This document shows, piece after piece, positions 1 through 9,894 of a DNA stretch of 64,000 nucleotides. This DNA is from Limoniibacter endophyticus. GTDB taxonomy: Bacteria > Pseudomonadota > Alphaproteobacteria > Rhizobiales > Rhizobiaceae. Numbering within the stretch: the stretch's first letter is position 1; each line of letters opens with the position of its first letter. The position numbers and the translations under genes are program-made. Below the pieces are notes generated by a model. That model was not told the DNA's origin. It saw only the letters and a list, made by a program, of their open reading frames with translations, and searched no databases. The stretch covers positions 186,001 to 250,000 of the forward strand of contig NZ_BMZO01000003.1 of NCBI RefSeq assembly GCF_014652835.1, written 5' to 3'.

Positions 1-98
1 ATACGATGAGCGTCGCGTCCGAGCCGCTTGCGGAAGCAATTGCACGCATCGCCTATCTTTATGGTCAGCCAACGGCTTTCCGCAGAGTGGTCGGCTAA
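1..98 (+). CDS. C-terminal fragment of an unidentified gene
   Basis: An open frame enters from the left edge and ends at TAA 96-98, giving about 31 residues that end in FRRVVG. The frame is open to base 3, so this is probably the tail of a longer protein whose start lies outside the window, although an ATG at base 6 is in frame. The fragment is too short to identify. It lies upstream of bioY on the same strand, 86 bases before the bioY start. Confidence 0.45.
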   Translation, partial: TMSVASEPLAEAIARIAYLYGQPTAFRRVVG

Positions 99-184
99 AG
101 GCCTGCCACCATGCAAATTCGACTGGCAATTGCACCATGAATATGGTCGATGTCTGCCGGAGATACGGTTCTATTGGAGAATTC

Positions 185-736
185 ATGAGCACGCGTGACA
201 TCGTTTTCATTGCGCTTTTCGCAGCCTTGACGGCAGCACTCGGCATCTTTCCGCCACTCACCCTGCCGATAATCGCGGTGCCGATCACCGCGCAGTCTAT
301 GGGGCCGTTGCTCGCCGGTTCGATTCTTGGCGCCAAGCGTGGTGCATTGTCCGTCGTTCTTTTCATCGTTCTCGTCGCCATTGGCATGCCGCTTCTTGCT
401 GGCGGTCGCGGAGGACTTGGCATTTTCTATGGCCCGACCGCCGGCTTCATCTTCGGCTGGGTGGCCAGTGCCTTTGTCACAGGCGCACTTTTCGAACGTT
501 ACTGGAACAGCTTGAATGTGTGGAAAGCCGGTTTCTTCGCCTTCATCGGCGGCGTCGTGGTCCTCTACGCGATCGGCATGGTCTGGGTCAGCGTCATGAC
601 CGGCCTGCCGCTGGCGCAGGTTGCTATCAGCTCCGCCCCTTTCCTCATCGGTGATGCGATCAAGATCGCGGCCGTCGCACTGGTTTCGGTCACCGTGCGA
701 AACACCTACCCCCTGATCATCGCCAAGTCCGCTTGA
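185..736 (+). CDS. bioY: Biotin ECF transporter S component BioY
   Basis: A membrane protein of 183 residues, the usual BioY length. It has about six hydrophobic segments and the BioY-typical stretch [14 protein letters not shown] near residue 80. BioY is the biotin-binding S component of an energy-coupling-factor transporter in the inner membrane. I chose the ATG at 185 because GGAGA lies 5 bases upstream; an in-frame ATG at 137 would add a poorly conserved leader. The ATPase and T-component genes follow directly, so the full BioMNY complex is encoded here. I saw no BioR-type operator (TTATAGATAA-like) upstream. Confidence 0.93.
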   Translation: MSTRDIVFIALFAALTAALGIFPPLTLPIIAVPITAQSMGPLLAGSILGAKRGALSVVLFIVLVAIGMPLLAGGRGGLGIFYGPTAGFIFGWVASAFVTGALFERYWNSLNVWKAGFFAFIGGVVVLYAIGMVWVSVMTGLPLAQVAISSAPFLIGDAIKIAAVALVSVTVRNTYPLIIAKSA

Positions 737-746
737 GCATTTGACC

Positions 747-1421
747 ATGATTGAAATCGAAAATGTCTCCCAGCGCTTTGGTAATCGCACGGTGCTGGAG
801 GACATTTCGCTTTCATTGACGCAAAGGCGGATCGCCATTGTCGGCGCGAACGGCTCTGGCAAAAGCACCTTCGCGCGACTTCTCAACGGCCTGCAAATGC
901 CAACGCATGGGCGCGTGACGGTCGATGGTATAGACACTGCGAAGGATGCAAGGGCGGTCCGCCGCAAAGTAGGCTTCGTTTTCCAGAATCCTGAGAACCA
1001 GATTGTCTATCCCATTGTCGAAGAAGACCTGGCTTTCGGATTGAGGGCACTGAAGCTCGACAGCGCCGAGCAGGAAAGGCGTATCACAGAGGTGCTGGAA
1101 CGTTATGATCTGAGCGCCTTCCGCAAGCATCCTACCCATCTTCTGAGCGGTGGCCAAAAGCAGATAATCGCCATTGCGGGCGTGCTCATCATGCAGCCCG
1201 AGATCATCGTCTTTGATGAACCGACAACGCTGCTCGATCTGCGCAACAAGCGGCGTGTCGCCAGAATGATCGACGCGCTGCCACAACGTGCTATCGTCGT
1301 CACGCACGATCTCGATCTGGTCGCCGATTTCGAGCGCGTCATCCTTATCGACCAGGGCAGAGTGGTGGTTGATGATCGTCCATCGATAGCGCTGCAGCGC
1401 TATCTGGATCTGATGGCATGA
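747..1421 (+). CDS. bioM: Biotin ECF transporter ATPase BioM
   Basis: An ABC ATPase of 224 residues. Walker [10 protein letters not shown] is at about residues 35-43, the Q-loop in FVFQNPENQ, the signature LSGGQKQ near 134 and Walker B IIVFDEP near 155. FQNPENQ with GLRAL after it is typical of ECF/cobalt-type ATPases. It energises biotin uptake together with BioY and BioN. The start is ATG 747; a TTG two codons upstream is in frame. The gene lies 10 bases after bioY and its stop overlaps the bioN start (ATGA at 1418-1421), which indicates translational coupling. Confidence 0.93.
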   Translation: MIEIENVSQRFGNRTVLEDISLSLTQRRIAIVGANGSGKSTFARLLNGLQMPTHGRVTVDGIDTAKDARAVRRKVGFVFQNPENQIVYPIVEEDLAFGLRALKLDSAEQERRITEVLERYDLSAFRKHPTHLLSGGQKQIIAIAGVLIMQPEIIVFDEPTTLLDLRNKRRVARMIDALPQRAIVVTHDLDLVADFERVILIDQGRVVVDDRPSIALQRYLDLMA

Positions 1422-2011
1422 TCGCCGCCTCACTCTACCATGAAGCGGATAGTCCGGTGCATGCACTGGCACCCGGGCTTAAACTCCTGCTTCTGGCGCT
1501 GGCCGGAACGCTTATCTTTGTCATCGCCTCGCCACTGCTTCTTCTTGCAGCGCTAATGCTCTGTGCCGGCCTATACGCCTTGGCTCGCATTCCGTTTTCG
1601 TTATTCCTGGGACAGATCAAGCCGGTGCTTTGGTTCCTGGGTATGATCTTTCTCGCGCAATGGTGGTTTCAGGATTGGCTGGTCGCGGTGATTTCGATCC
1701 TGCGTTTCGCCATTCTCGTCTGGGCGGCGTCGCTGGTGACTCTGACCACGCGCACCTCCGCCATGCTCGAGGCGATGGAGCGCGGCTTTCAACCTTTACA
1801 GCGCTTCGGCCTCGACGCGGCAAAGATCAGCCTTGCACTGTCCATGGTCCTGCGCTTCATTCCGGTTTTGGTAGCCGTTGCGAAGGAGGTGCGCGAGGCC
1901 CAGGCGGCGCGCGGCCTCGATCGCAACCTGCTTGCGCTCGCCGTGCCGCTGATCATCCGGACCCTCAAGATGGCAGACGACGTCGCGCAGGCCATCGAGG
2001 CACGATCATAA
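1418..2011 (+). CDS. bioN: Biotin ECF transporter transmembrane component BioN
   Basis: A membrane protein of 197 residues in the EcfT/CbiQ family. The conserved coupling motif appears as AQAARGLD near residues 162-169 (family pattern ARG, which docks on the ATPase). At least four hydrophobic segments precede it. It is the T component linking BioM ATP hydrolysis to BioY. It overlaps bioM by 4 bases and is the last gene of the bioYMN operon. The next gene is convergent. Confidence 0.92.
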   Translation: MIAASLYHEADSPVHALAPGLKLLLLALAGTLIFVIASPLLLLAALMLCAGLYALARIPFSLFLGQIKPVLWFLGMIFLAQWWFQDWLVAVISILRFAILVWAASLVTLTTRTSAMLEAMERGFQPLQRFGLDAAKISLALSMVLRFIPVLVAVAKEVREAQAARGLDRNLLALAVPLIIRTLKMADDVAQAIEARS

Positions 2012-2028
2012 TTCTCGTCGGCTAGCGC

Positions 2029-2973
2029 TTAATAGCCCGCGCTCCGATCGACAATGTTATCTGGTGTTTCGCCGCGTTCGATCTTGTCCATCTGCGCCAG
2101 CATGAGCGGAGCCAGATGGTTGGGATCGGACTCGGCAGCCGCATGCGGCGTGATGAAAACCTTCGGGTGTTTCCAGAGCGGACTGGAAGCGGGAAGGGGT
2201 TCCTGCTCGAACACATCCAGACTTGCCTCACGCAACGTGCCATCGCCCAGCGCACGCAGAATGTCCGTGTCGCTTTGCAGCTTGCCGCGTCCGGCATTGA
2301 TGAGGACGGGCCCGCCGTGCTCCTTTCGCAGCTTCGAAAGCAGGTCGTAATTGATGATGCCGCGCGTCTGTGGCGTCAGCGGTAAAAGCACGACGAGAAT
2401 GTCGGTCTTTCCCAGAAAGCTATCGAGTTCCCCTTGGCCGCTATAAGTTTTCACGCCCTCGAAAGTCTTCTGCGAACGGCTCCAGCCATTCACCTTGAAG
2501 CCTATGGCGGTCAGCGCCTTGGCAACGGCACCACCGAGCGTCCCCATGCCCATGATACCCACCGTGACATCCGGCGCCGCCCGTTGCTCTATGCCCTGCC
2601 AGACGCTCTCGCCTTGGCGCTTGCGATAATGGCTGGCTTGTCTGTGATGATCAAGCACGCGCCAGACGACATATTCCACCATGTGTTGTGTAAGATTTTC
2701 AGCGACGACGCGCACGATCGGCACATCGGGGAGGTCGGGATCGGTCATGATGTGATCCACGCCGGCCCCGATGGAAAAGATTGCCTTCAGGTTAGGCAGC
2801 TTCGCGAGTTGGCCCGCCGGGTGGTACCAGACCACAGCGTGGGTGATCGAAGGATCGGTCTCGCCAGCCGGTTCAAGAACCACCTCTCGCTCGGGCGAAA
2901 GCAGGCCATGCCATTTCTTCGGGTTGAAGCCCGTCACGGAGAGCAGGATCTTTCCCTTGTTTGCGTCGACCAT
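2029..2973 (-). CDS. D-isomer 2-hydroxyacid dehydrogenase (GhrA-like)
   Basis: An NAD(P)-dependent dehydrogenase of 314 residues. The Rossmann motif GIMGMGTLGGAVAKAL lies near residue 140. The catalytic set is the R of NAGRGKLQ, the E of FEQEPLP and the H of TPHAAAES. The layout matches the glyoxylate/hydroxypyruvate reductase A subgroup, whose members reduce glyoxylate or hydroxypyruvate in the cytoplasm. Several ATGs crowd the 5' end (2997, 2982, 2979, 2973); I chose 2973 because GGGAG lies about 9 bases upstream. It is convergent with bioN and downstream of the PAP2 gene. The exact substrate is inferred. Confidence 0.85.
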   Translation of the reverse strand: MVDANKGKILLSVTGFNPKKWHGLLSPEREVVLEPAGETDPSITHAVVWYHPAGQLAKLPNLKAIFSIGAGVDHIMTDPDLPDVPIVRVVAENLTQHMVEYVVWRVLDHHRQASHYRKRQGESVWQGIEQRAAPDVTVGIMGMGTLGGAVAKALTAIGFKVNGWSRSQKTFEGVKTYSGQGELDSFLGKTDILVVLLPLTPQTRGIINYDLLSKLRKEHGGPVLINAGRGKLQSDTDILRALGDGTLREASLDVFEQEPLPASSPLWKHPKVFITPHAAAESDPNHLAPLMLAQMDKIERGETPDNIVDRSAGY

Positions 2974-3057
2974 CACCATCATCTCCCGCACCAGCATATT
3001 GGATTTCTTGATGCTTATGATTTTTATGAAGCTGGTTCAACAAGGGAGGCGGCCAAA

Positions 3058-4035
3058 TCAGCGTGCGCGGAGGCGTCTTTTGAAGATCGGCTCCCCGTTC
3101 ATCTCCAGCGGAGTGAGGGGGCCTGGAACAAAGCGGGCGTACGACATGGGCAGTCGACGCGACAAGAGATAATCGCTCAACTTGAGGCCTGCCAAAAACA
3201 CGCCGATGCCGCCTATCAGATCGATAACGAGGTGCCCGCCTGTAACCAGGATGGCGGGAATGGTCAGAAGGTGCACCGGCACGGCCACCCAAAACAAGGG
3301 TCGCATCGGATAGCAGAAATAAAGGATAAGGCAGGTCAGGACCATATGATATGACGGGAATGAGATCATGCCGATAACCGTGTCGAAATCGATCGAGGTA
3401 AGGCCATGTGTCGCCGCGTGAACCATCTTCGCACCGTAATTATTGTCGACGCTGACATGCGCAATCTGCGACAGCCCAGGTTCAAGCTGGATGTATGCCG
3501 AAGGACCAAAATTTGGAAAGGCGCACCAGATCAGCATGGCGCACATTAGAGAAACGCCGTTCGTTGTGATCATGCGCGCCGCTTCATGCTGGGGTCGGAA
3601 CAGAACCAGCAAGACAAACAGGAGCAAGATCTGTTGTATGCTGGAATTGTAGACGTAGTTCATGGCTTCGGCGACGAAGGGGTGGCGGGACGCCAAGAGC
3701 GTAGCGCTTTCCCAGGAATATCCTGTCAGGCTGTCGATCCAGTCAAAGAACCAGTCATAGGTGTCAAGCCCGTCATAGACGCGGATGCTCTGCAGCAAGG
3801 TGCTGTTGAGACAGAACCAGCCGAGAAGGGCAGCGAGCATCAAGCCGCGACCGATCCAGGCAATAGGCTTGATCAGTGTGAGCAGCATTCCCGACGCGTA
3901 CCCGACGGCCAGAGAGCCAAAAAACATTCCGGTCGAAAAGGAAAATGAAATCTCAAAGATGACGCAATAGATTGCCATCAACGCAAGATAAAAAATATTT
4001 AATAGAAAAATATTTCTGACATCGTCGTGGATCAT
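3058..4035 (-). CDS. PAP2-superfamily integral membrane phosphatase/transferase
   Basis: A polytopic membrane protein of 325 residues. The C-terminal half carries PAP2/inositol phosphotransferase-like motifs: SFPSYH (central motif with His) and, about 40 residues later, GGHLVIDLIGG, which matches the catalytic His-Asp pair. The N-terminal half contains several more hydrophobic segments, as in Aur1/InsP-type PAP2 proteins. It probably acts on lipid phosphates in the inner membrane; the substrate cannot be told. The ATG at 4035 is preceded by GAGG with 6-base spacing; a TTG at 4050 is less likely. It lies downstream of yejF with a gap of about 75 bases, so it may be a separate unit. Confidence 0.8.
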   Translation of the reverse strand: MIHDDVRNIFLLNIFYLALMAIYCVIFEISFSFSTGMFFGSLAVGYASGMLLTLIKPIAWIGRGLMLAALLGWFCLNSTLLQSIRVYDGLDTYDWFFDWIDSLTGYSWESATLLASRHPFVAEAMNYVYNSSIQQILLLFVLLVLFRPQHEAARMITTNGVSLMCAMLIWCAFPNFGPSAYIQLEPGLSQIAHVSVDNNYGAKMVHAATHGLTSIDFDTVIGMISFPSYHMVLTCLILYFCYPMRPLFWVAVPVHLLTIPAILVTGGHLVIDLIGGIGVFLAGLKLSDYLLSRRLPMSYARFVPGPLTPLEMNGEPIFKRRLRAR

Positions 4036-4109
4036 CTTCTGCCTCGGCAAAAGATGACCTGTCTCATGTTTCTCTAAATATTCTTTTATTGGCCCGCGCA
4101 GAATGCGAT

Positions 4110-5738
4110 CTATTGAGCGACGGCTCCTGCCTCCGTCGTTTCGATGCGAAAGGCGGCCGAGATAAGGGCTTTTGTATAATCGTCTTGCGGGTTCTCGAAG
4201 ATTTGGCTTGAGGGACCGGCCTCTATGACGCGACCATTGCGCATGACGATAACTTGATTGGCCAGTGCTCGCACCACCTTGAGATCGTGGCTGATGAACA
4301 GATAGGCGAGTTGATACTTGCGCTGCAAATCGCGCAACAGATCGACGACCTGCGCCTGTACACTCATGTCGAGGGCCGATGTTGGTTCATCAAGCATGAC
4401 GAATTTCGGCTTCAGCACCATGGCGCGCGCGATGGAAATGCGCTGACGCTGCCCACCGGAGAACTCGTGCGGGTAACGAAAGCGCGTTTCAGGATCGAGG
4501 CCGACTTCGCGCAGTACCGAAGTCACTGCTTCGTCACGCTGATCCTCATCGAGATCCCGTGCATGGATTTTCAGGCCTTCCTCGATGATCTCGGCGACGG
4601 ACATGCGCGGGCTCAAGGAGCCGAATGGATCCTGGAAGACAATCTGCATCTCCTTGCGCAACGGTCGCATCTCGGAGAAGGAAAGTCCGTTGATCGACTT
4701 TCCGTCAAATGTGATTTCGCCTTGCGAAGAGATCATGCGCGACAGCGCCAGTCCGAGGGTCGTCTTCCCCGACCCGGACTCGCCGACGATACCCAGTGTC
4801 TGGCCGGCCCGCACGATCACATCGATGCCGTCGACGGCTTTCACGTGATCGACGGTTTTGCGAAAGAAACCCGACTTTATGGGGAACCAGACCTTGACCT
4901 CTTTGCCCACCATGACGGGTTTTGCCTGCTCGTCCACCGCCGGCGGGCTACCCTTCGGCTCAGCGGCCAGAAGATGCTGGGTATAGGGATGCTGCGGATT
5001 GGCGAATATGTCCTCCGTCGGGCCGTGCTCGACGATCTTACCCTTGTTCATGACGCAGACACGGTCGGCAATGCGGCGCACAATGCCCAGATCATGCGTG
5101 ATGAACAGCATCGACATGCCATTCTTCTTTTTCAATTGGTCGAGTAGCTCGAGGATTTGGGCCTGCACGGTCACATCAAGTGCAGTTGTCGGTTCGTCCG
5201 CAATCAACAATTCCGGCTCGTTGGCGAGCGCCATCGCGATCATGACGCGCTGCCGCTGGCCGCCCGAAAGCTGGTGCGGATAGGAGCCGAGACGTTTGTC
5301 GGCTTCTCGAATCCCCACTTCGTTGAGCAGTTCCAGCGTGCGTTTGCGCGCTGCCGCTTTGCCCAGCCCACGATGGAGCGAAAGGATTTCACCGATCTGC
5401 TGCTCGATCGTGTGCAGCGGATTGAGCGATGTCATCGGCTCCTGAAAGATCATGGTGACGCGATTGCCGCGCACCTTGCGCAGCGCCTTTTCATCAAGCG
5501 AAAGCAGGTCCGTCCCGTCAAGCAGGATTTTCCCGCTCGGATGCGAGGCCGCCGGATATGCAAGCAGCTTTAGCACGGAAAGCGCAGTCACGGACTTGCC
5601 GGAACCTGATTCGCCCACGAGCGCGACCGTCTCTTCCTTTCCTATGTCAAAGGAGACGTGATCGACGGCGACCGTTTCGCTGCCGCCTTGGTTAAATGCG
5701 ACTGAAAGATCGCGTACGGAAAGAAGCGGACCGCTCAT
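4110..5738 (-). CDS. yejF: Yej-type oligopeptide/microcin C ABC transporter ATPase YejF (two domains)
   Basis: A protein of 542 residues with two fused nucleotide-binding domains. Walker A GESGSGKS is near residue 41 and again as GESGSGKT near 317; the signatures LSGGQRQRV and FSGGQRQRIS follow, each with a Walker B (LIADEPTT, VMLDEPTS). One polypeptide thus supplies both ATPase halves, as in YejF. It powers import of oligopeptides through YejB/YejE. In E. coli this family takes up microcin C, and in Brucella and Salmonella it has been linked to antimicrobial-peptide resistance. Its start overlaps the yejE stop by 4 bases. Confidence 0.93.
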   Translation of the reverse strand: MSGPLLSVRDLSVAFNQGGSETVAVDHVSFDIGKEETVALVGESGSGKSVTALSVLKLLAYPAASHPSGKILLDGTDLLSLDEKALRKVRGNRVTMIFQEPMTSLNPLHTIEQQIGEILSLHRGLGKAAARKRTLELLNEVGIREADKRLGSYPHQLSGGQRQRVMIAMALANEPELLIADEPTTALDVTVQAQILELLDQLKKKNGMSMLFITHDLGIVRRIADRVCVMNKGKIVEHGPTEDIFANPQHPYTQHLLAAEPKGSPPAVDEQAKPVMVGKEVKVWFPIKSGFFRKTVDHVKAVDGIDVIVRAGQTLGIVGESGSGKTTLGLALSRMISSQGEITFDGKSINGLSFSEMRPLRKEMQIVFQDPFGSLSPRMSVAEIIEEGLKIHARDLDEDQRDEAVTSVLREVGLDPETRFRYPHEFSGGQRQRISIARAMVLKPKFVMLDEPTSALDMSVQAQVVDLLRDLQRKYQLAYLFISHDLKVVRALANQVIVMRNGRVIEAGPSSQIFENPQDDYTKALISAAFRIETTEAGAVAQ

Positions 5739-6889
5739 TTGAAGGTCTTTCGCGGATCGAAGGCATCACGCGTCGCCTCGCCGATGAAGATCAGCAGGGA
5801 GAGCATGATGGAAAGCGTGAAGAAGCCGGCCATGCCGAGCCACGGGGCGGAGAGATTGCGCTGGCCCTGACGAAGCAACTCGCCGAGCGAGGGCGAGCCG
5901 GGCGGCAAGCCGAAGCCGAGGAAGTCGAGCGAGGTCAGCGTCGAGATTGAACCATTGAGAATGAACGGTAGGAAGGTCAGCGTTGCAACCATGGCATTTG
6001 GTAGCAGGTGGCGCATCATAATGGTTGAATTCTTCACCCCGAGTGCGCGAGCCGCATTCACATATTCGAAGTTGCGGGCACGCAGGAACTCGGCGCGTAC
6101 CACGCCGACGAACGCGACCCATGAAAAGAGAAGCATGATCCCAAGCAGCACGAAGAAGCCGGGCGGCAGGATCGCGGCGATGATCAGAATGAGATAGAGA
6201 ACCGGGATGGAAGACCAGATCTCGATGAAGCGCTGGAAGATCAAATCAACCCAACCGCCGAAATAGCCCTGAACCGCGCCGGCCGCCACACCGATCACCG
6301 CCGATGCCGCCGTTAAAGTTAGGCCGAAGAGGACGGAGAGGCGGAAACCGTAGATGACGCGCGCCAGCACGTCGCGCGCCTGATCATCGGTGCCTAGCCA
6401 GTTCCAGTTGCCAGGTCGGCATTCGGGATCGGCAGCGCCCTGGGGATAGCGCGCGCAACGCTCCTCCGCATTGTAGAGCCAGCTTGGTTTGGTTGGGGCA
6501 GCTTCCGGAATTTCGTCGTTCACGGTGCGATAGGAATAACGGATTGGAGGCCAGATCGCCCAGCCATTGGCTTCGATCTCGTCGCGGATGAACGGATCGC
6601 GATAATCCGTCGTCGCCAGAAAGCCGCCAAATTTCTCTTCAGGATAGTTGACCACCACCGGAAAGAGGATCTCGCCCTTGTACGACGCGATGATAGGCTT
6701 GTCATTGGCGATGAATTCAGCAAACAGCGACAGAACCATAAGCGCGAGGAATATCCATAGTGACCAGTAACCGCGTCTGTTCGCCTTGAAATTCTGCCAG
6801 CGGCGCTGGTTGAGCGGGGACAGGAACGGTCGCTTGCGCCGGACGGTTTCTGTAAGTGCTTTTTCCTGGATGTCACCGTCGGTCATCAC
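5735..6889 (-). CDS. yejE: Yej-type peptide ABC transporter permease YejE
   Basis: A permease of 384 residues. The first membrane segment is near residues 40-60, followed by a long periplasmic domain (about 65-165), which is characteristic of YejE. The C-terminal membrane bundle contains the EAA-type loop [12 protein letters not shown] near residue 275, which contacts the ATPase. It forms the channel with YejB. Overlaps of 4 bases with yejB upstream and yejF downstream show tight operon packing. Confidence 0.93.
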   Translation of the reverse strand: MMTDGDIQEKALTETVRRKRPFLSPLNQRRWQNFKANRRGYWSLWIFLALMVLSLFAEFIANDKPIIASYKGEILFPVVVNYPEEKFGGFLATTDYRDPFIRDEIEANGWAIWPPIRYSYRTVNDEIPEAAPTKPSWLYNAEERCARYPQGAADPECRPGNWNWLGTDDQARDVLARVIYGFRLSVLFGLTLTAASAVIGVAAGAVQGYFGGWVDLIFQRFIEIWSSIPVLYLILIIAAILPPGFFVLLGIMLLFSWVAFVGVVRAEFLRARNFEYVNAARALGVKNSTIMMRHLLPNAMVATLTFLPFILNGSISTLTSLDFLGFGLPPGSPSLGELLRQGQRNLSAPWLGMAGFFTLSIMLSLLIFIGEATRDAFDPRKTFK

Positions 6890-7980
6890 ACATCCCTCCG
6901 GTCGAAATCGATGCGCGGGTCGATCCAGGTGTAGAGAAGGTCGGACAGAAGCGAGACGAAAAGGCCGATTAGCGAGAAGATGTAGAGTGTGCCGAAGACC
7001 ACCGGATAGTCACGCTCGACCACGGACCGGAAACCGAGCAGGCCGAGGCCGTCGAGGGAGAAGATGTTCTCGATCAGCAGCGACCCCGTGAAGAAGGCGG
7101 AGATGAAAGCTCCGGGAAAGCCCGCGATAATGATCAGCATGGCATTGCGGAAGACATGGCCATAGAGCACGCGACGCTCCGAGAGGCCCTTTGCCCGCGC
7201 CGTGACGACATATTGCTTGCGTATTTCATCGAGGAAGGAGTTCTTGGTCAGAAGTGTAGTGGTTGCGAAAGCCGAAAGTACCATCGCGGTGAGCGGCAAT
7301 GCCAGGTGCCAGAAGTAATCGATGATTCTCTCGGGCCAGGAGAGTTCTGCGAAATTTTCCGAGGTAAGACCGCGCAACGGAAACCAGTCGAAGAACGAGC
7401 CGCCGGCGAAGAGCACCATCAGCAGGATGGCGAAAAGAAAGCCTGGAATGGCGTAACCGATAATGACGATACCGCTCGTCCAGACGTCGAATCTTGAGCC
7501 GTCATGCACCGCCTTGCGGATGCCGAGCGGCACCGAGATTAAATAGGAAATCAGGGTGATCCAGAGGCCGAGCGATACTGAAACCGGCATTTTCTCGACG
7601 ATGAGATCGACCACCGAAATGTCGCGGAAGTAGCTCTCGCCAAAATCAAAGCGGGCATAGTTCCAGATCATGGTCAGAAAACGCTCAAGCGGCGGTTTGT
7701 CGAAGCCAAATTGCTGCTCTAGCCGCTCGATGAATTCAGGATCGAGGCCCTGCGCGCCGCGATAGCGTGAATTCGCGCCGCTGTCGAAGCCGCCGCCTCC
7801 GGAGAAATCCGAGGCCTGACCGCCACCGATCTCATTGCCGCCACCCTGCCCGGTCAGGGAGGCAACCACCTGCTCGACGGGCCCGCCTGGAGCAAATTGC
7901 ACGACGACGAAGGAAACCGCCATGATTCCCAGAATAGTCGGGATCATCAAAAGCAGGCGGCGAAGAATATAGGCTCCCAT
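6886..7980 (-). CDS. yejB: Yej-type peptide ABC transporter permease YejB
   Basis: A permease of 364 residues that begins [16 protein letters not shown], the classic N terminus of DppB/OppB/YejB permeases. After the first helix there is a Gly-rich insert (about residues 44-70, GGGNEIGGG then [10 protein letters not shown]) in the periplasmic loop. The EAA loop is [10 protein letters not shown]. It pairs with YejE. It lies 36 bases after the substrate-binding protein gene at 8017-9891 and overlaps yejE by 4 bases. Confidence 0.93.
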   Translation of the reverse strand: MGAYILRRLLLMIPTILGIMAVSFVVVQFAPGGPVEQVVASLTGQGGGNEIGGGQASDFSGGGGFDSGANSRYRGAQGLDPEFIERLEQQFGFDKPPLERFLTMIWNYARFDFGESYFRDISVVDLIVEKMPVSVSLGLWITLISYLISVPLGIRKAVHDGSRFDVWTSGIVIIGYAIPGFLFAILLMVLFAGGSFFDWFPLRGLTSENFAELSWPERIIDYFWHLALPLTAMVLSAFATTTLLTKNSFLDEIRKQYVVTARAKGLSERRVLYGHVFRNAMLIIIAGFPGAFISAFFTGSLLIENIFSLDGLGLLGFRSVVERDYPVVFGTLYIFSLIGLFVSLLSDLLYTWIDPRIDFDRRDV

Positions 7981-8016
7981 CAGGCGCAGGCCTTTCGGTA
8001 TGGTATCTTGCTAAAG

Positions 8017-9891
8017 TCAGCCTCTGCCAATCGCTTTCGCCTTTTCCTTATCGTGCCACCACAGGGTCTCCACCGGAAACCCGTATTCTGGCTGGGTTTC
8101 CGGAAAACCGAACTCGTCCCAGTAGGCGAGACGCTGATTCGCCGAATGCCAATTTGGAATCCAGTCGAGCCTTGCGCGCAAGACCCTATCGAGCGCACGC
8201 ATAGACACGTTTAAACTTTCCCGGCTATCGGCCTCCGCGATCATCTCGATCAATGCGTCGACGCCCGGATCGGCAATACCGGGAAGATTGCGTGAACCAT
8301 TCAGCTGGGCGGTGCGAGAGTGGAAGAATTGTTCCAGTTCGTCACGTCCCGGAGAAGAGGTAAAGGAAAAAGCGGCCGTCACAGCATCAAAATCGAAATC
8401 GTTCATACGTAGTTGATACTGCGCGCCGTCGAGCGGCGAGGTGAGGCTGGCGTCCACACCGATGGCGCGCAGGTTCTTCACGAAAGGCCCGAAGACTCGC
8501 ACCCAGATTTCCTCGTCGATCATGAGCTGGAGGCGGAATGGCTCTCCCATGTCATTGACGAGCCTGCTGCCTTCACGCTTCCAACCTGCTTCGTTGAAGA
8601 GCTTCAGCGCCTGCGAAAGCAGTTTTCGGTCGCTGCCTGACCCATCCGATGCCGGCTGCACGAATGCCTCGCCGAAAGCTTCATCGGGGATCTTGCCGCG
8701 CAATGGCTCGAGCAGCGCCAGCTCATCCTGCGGGACGGGGCCGGAGGCTTTGAAATCGGAAGTCTCGAAATAGGAGTTGGAGCGGACATAGGAGCCGTAG
8801 AAGAAATTCCGGTTCGTCCATTCGAAATCGAAGCAGAGCGCCAGGGCACGCCTTACGCGCACGTCTCTGAAGCGCTCGCGTCGCTGGTTCAACGCCATGC
8901 CTTGCATCATCGGACGTCTGGTGGCCGGAATTTCGCCGCGAATGACCCGCTTTTCGCGCAGCGCAGGAAAGTCATAGCCCGTCGCCCAACTCTGTGAGGA
9001 AAACTCCTGTCGAAAGTTGATTTGGCCCTTCTTGAAGGCTTCGAATGAAGCCTGCCTGTTTTGGTAGAACTCGATGCGGATGCGATCGAAATTGTTCTGG
9101 CCGCGATTGACAGGCAGATCCGCGCCCCAATAATCGGGCACGCGCTCATACTCGATGACCGTGCCGGGCTGCACGCGTCCTACATTGTAGGCGCCCGAGC
9201 CAAGCGGCGGCTCCATCGTCGAAGCGGCAAAATCCTTGCCATCATAATAAGCTTTAGAAAAAATCGGATAAACGGCGATTTGCAGGAAAAGCTTTTCGTT
9301 CTGCGGTCGCGAGAAGCGCAGCCTGAAGCTCTGCGGCCCTTCGGCAACCGCCTCCGTCATTGCGTCGAGCGCCAGAGAAAGTGAGGGATGTCCATGCTCT
9401 TTCAGAATCGTATAGCTGAAAGCCACGTCTTCGGCCGTCAGCGGTGAGCCATCATGAAAACGTGCTTCCGGACGGAGTTCGAACATGATCTCCGTGCCAT
9501 CCTCCGAGATCGTTGCGGTTTTGGCTATCAAACCATAAAGGGCATCCGGCTCGTCCAATGCGCGTGTCATCAGCGTATCGAAACACAGTTCCATCCGAGG
9601 TGGTGCGTCGCCACGCATGGTAAAGGAGTTCAATGTGTTGAATGTAACTGTGTTCTGGTTGAAGCCCCAGTTCGGGGGCTGGAAATTGAGCGTGCCGCCC
9701 TTCGGTGCACTGCGATCGACATAGCCGAAAGCCGTAAAATCCGCAGGATATTTCAGCTCCCCGAAAGCCGATAGTCCGTGCATCGGCGTACCGCGTGGCG
9801 CCTTGGCAAAGAGTTTCGCCGGCAGCATCGATAAAACGAAGCCGGCAGACCCCAGGGTCAGAAAATCGCGTCGCGTGGTCATCTCTGCCAC
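8017..9891 (-). CDS. yejA: Yej-type extracellular substrate-binding protein 1 (Tat-type signal)
   Basis: A family-5 (SBP_bac_5) binding protein of 624 residues. The N terminus TTRRDFLTLGSAGFVLS matches a twin-arginine signal (S/T-RR-x-F-L), unlike the Sec-type signal of its tandem neighbour. The mature part starts with the YejA-like HGLSAFGELKYPADF. It should capture peptides in the periplasm and deliver them to YejB/YejE. It lies 3 bases after the paralogue at 9895-11775. The duplication is original to the locus rather than an assembly artefact, since the two proteins differ widely in sequence. Confidence 0.9.
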   Translation of the reverse strand: MAEMTTRRDFLTLGSAGFVLSMLPAKLFAKAPRGTPMHGLSAFGELKYPADFTAFGYVDRSAPKGGTLNFQPPNWGFNQNTVTFNTLNSFTMRGDAPPRMELCFDTLMTRALDEPDALYGLIAKTATISEDGTEIMFELRPEARFHDGSPLTAEDVAFSYTILKEHGHPSLSLALDAMTEAVAEGPQSFRLRFSRPQNEKLFLQIAVYPIFSKAYYDGKDFAASTMEPPLGSGAYNVGRVQPGTVIEYERVPDYWGADLPVNRGQNNFDRIRIEFYQNRQASFEAFKKGQINFRQEFSSQSWATGYDFPALREKRVIRGEIPATRRPMMQGMALNQRRERFRDVRVRRALALCFDFEWTNRNFFYGSYVRSNSYFETSDFKASGPVPQDELALLEPLRGKIPDEAFGEAFVQPASDGSGSDRKLLSQALKLFNEAGWKREGSRLVNDMGEPFRLQLMIDEEIWVRVFGPFVKNLRAIGVDASLTSPLDGAQYQLRMNDFDFDAVTAAFSFTSSPGRDELEQFFHSRTAQLNGSRNLPGIADPGVDALIEMIAEADSRESLNVSMRALDRVLRARLDWIPNWHSANQRLAYWDEFGFPETQPEYGFPVETLWWHDKEKAKAIGRG

Positions 9892-9894
9892 CTC

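Noticed and set aside
1-184. BioR operator upstream of bioY
   Set aside because: The palindrome TTATAGATAA or a close variant is not present; only partial AT-rich matches occur.
2434-3354. Open frame of 306 codons on the plus strand opposite the dehydrogenase and PAP2 genes
   Set aside because: Rich in His and Asp from antisense reading, crosses two real genes and has no family pattern.
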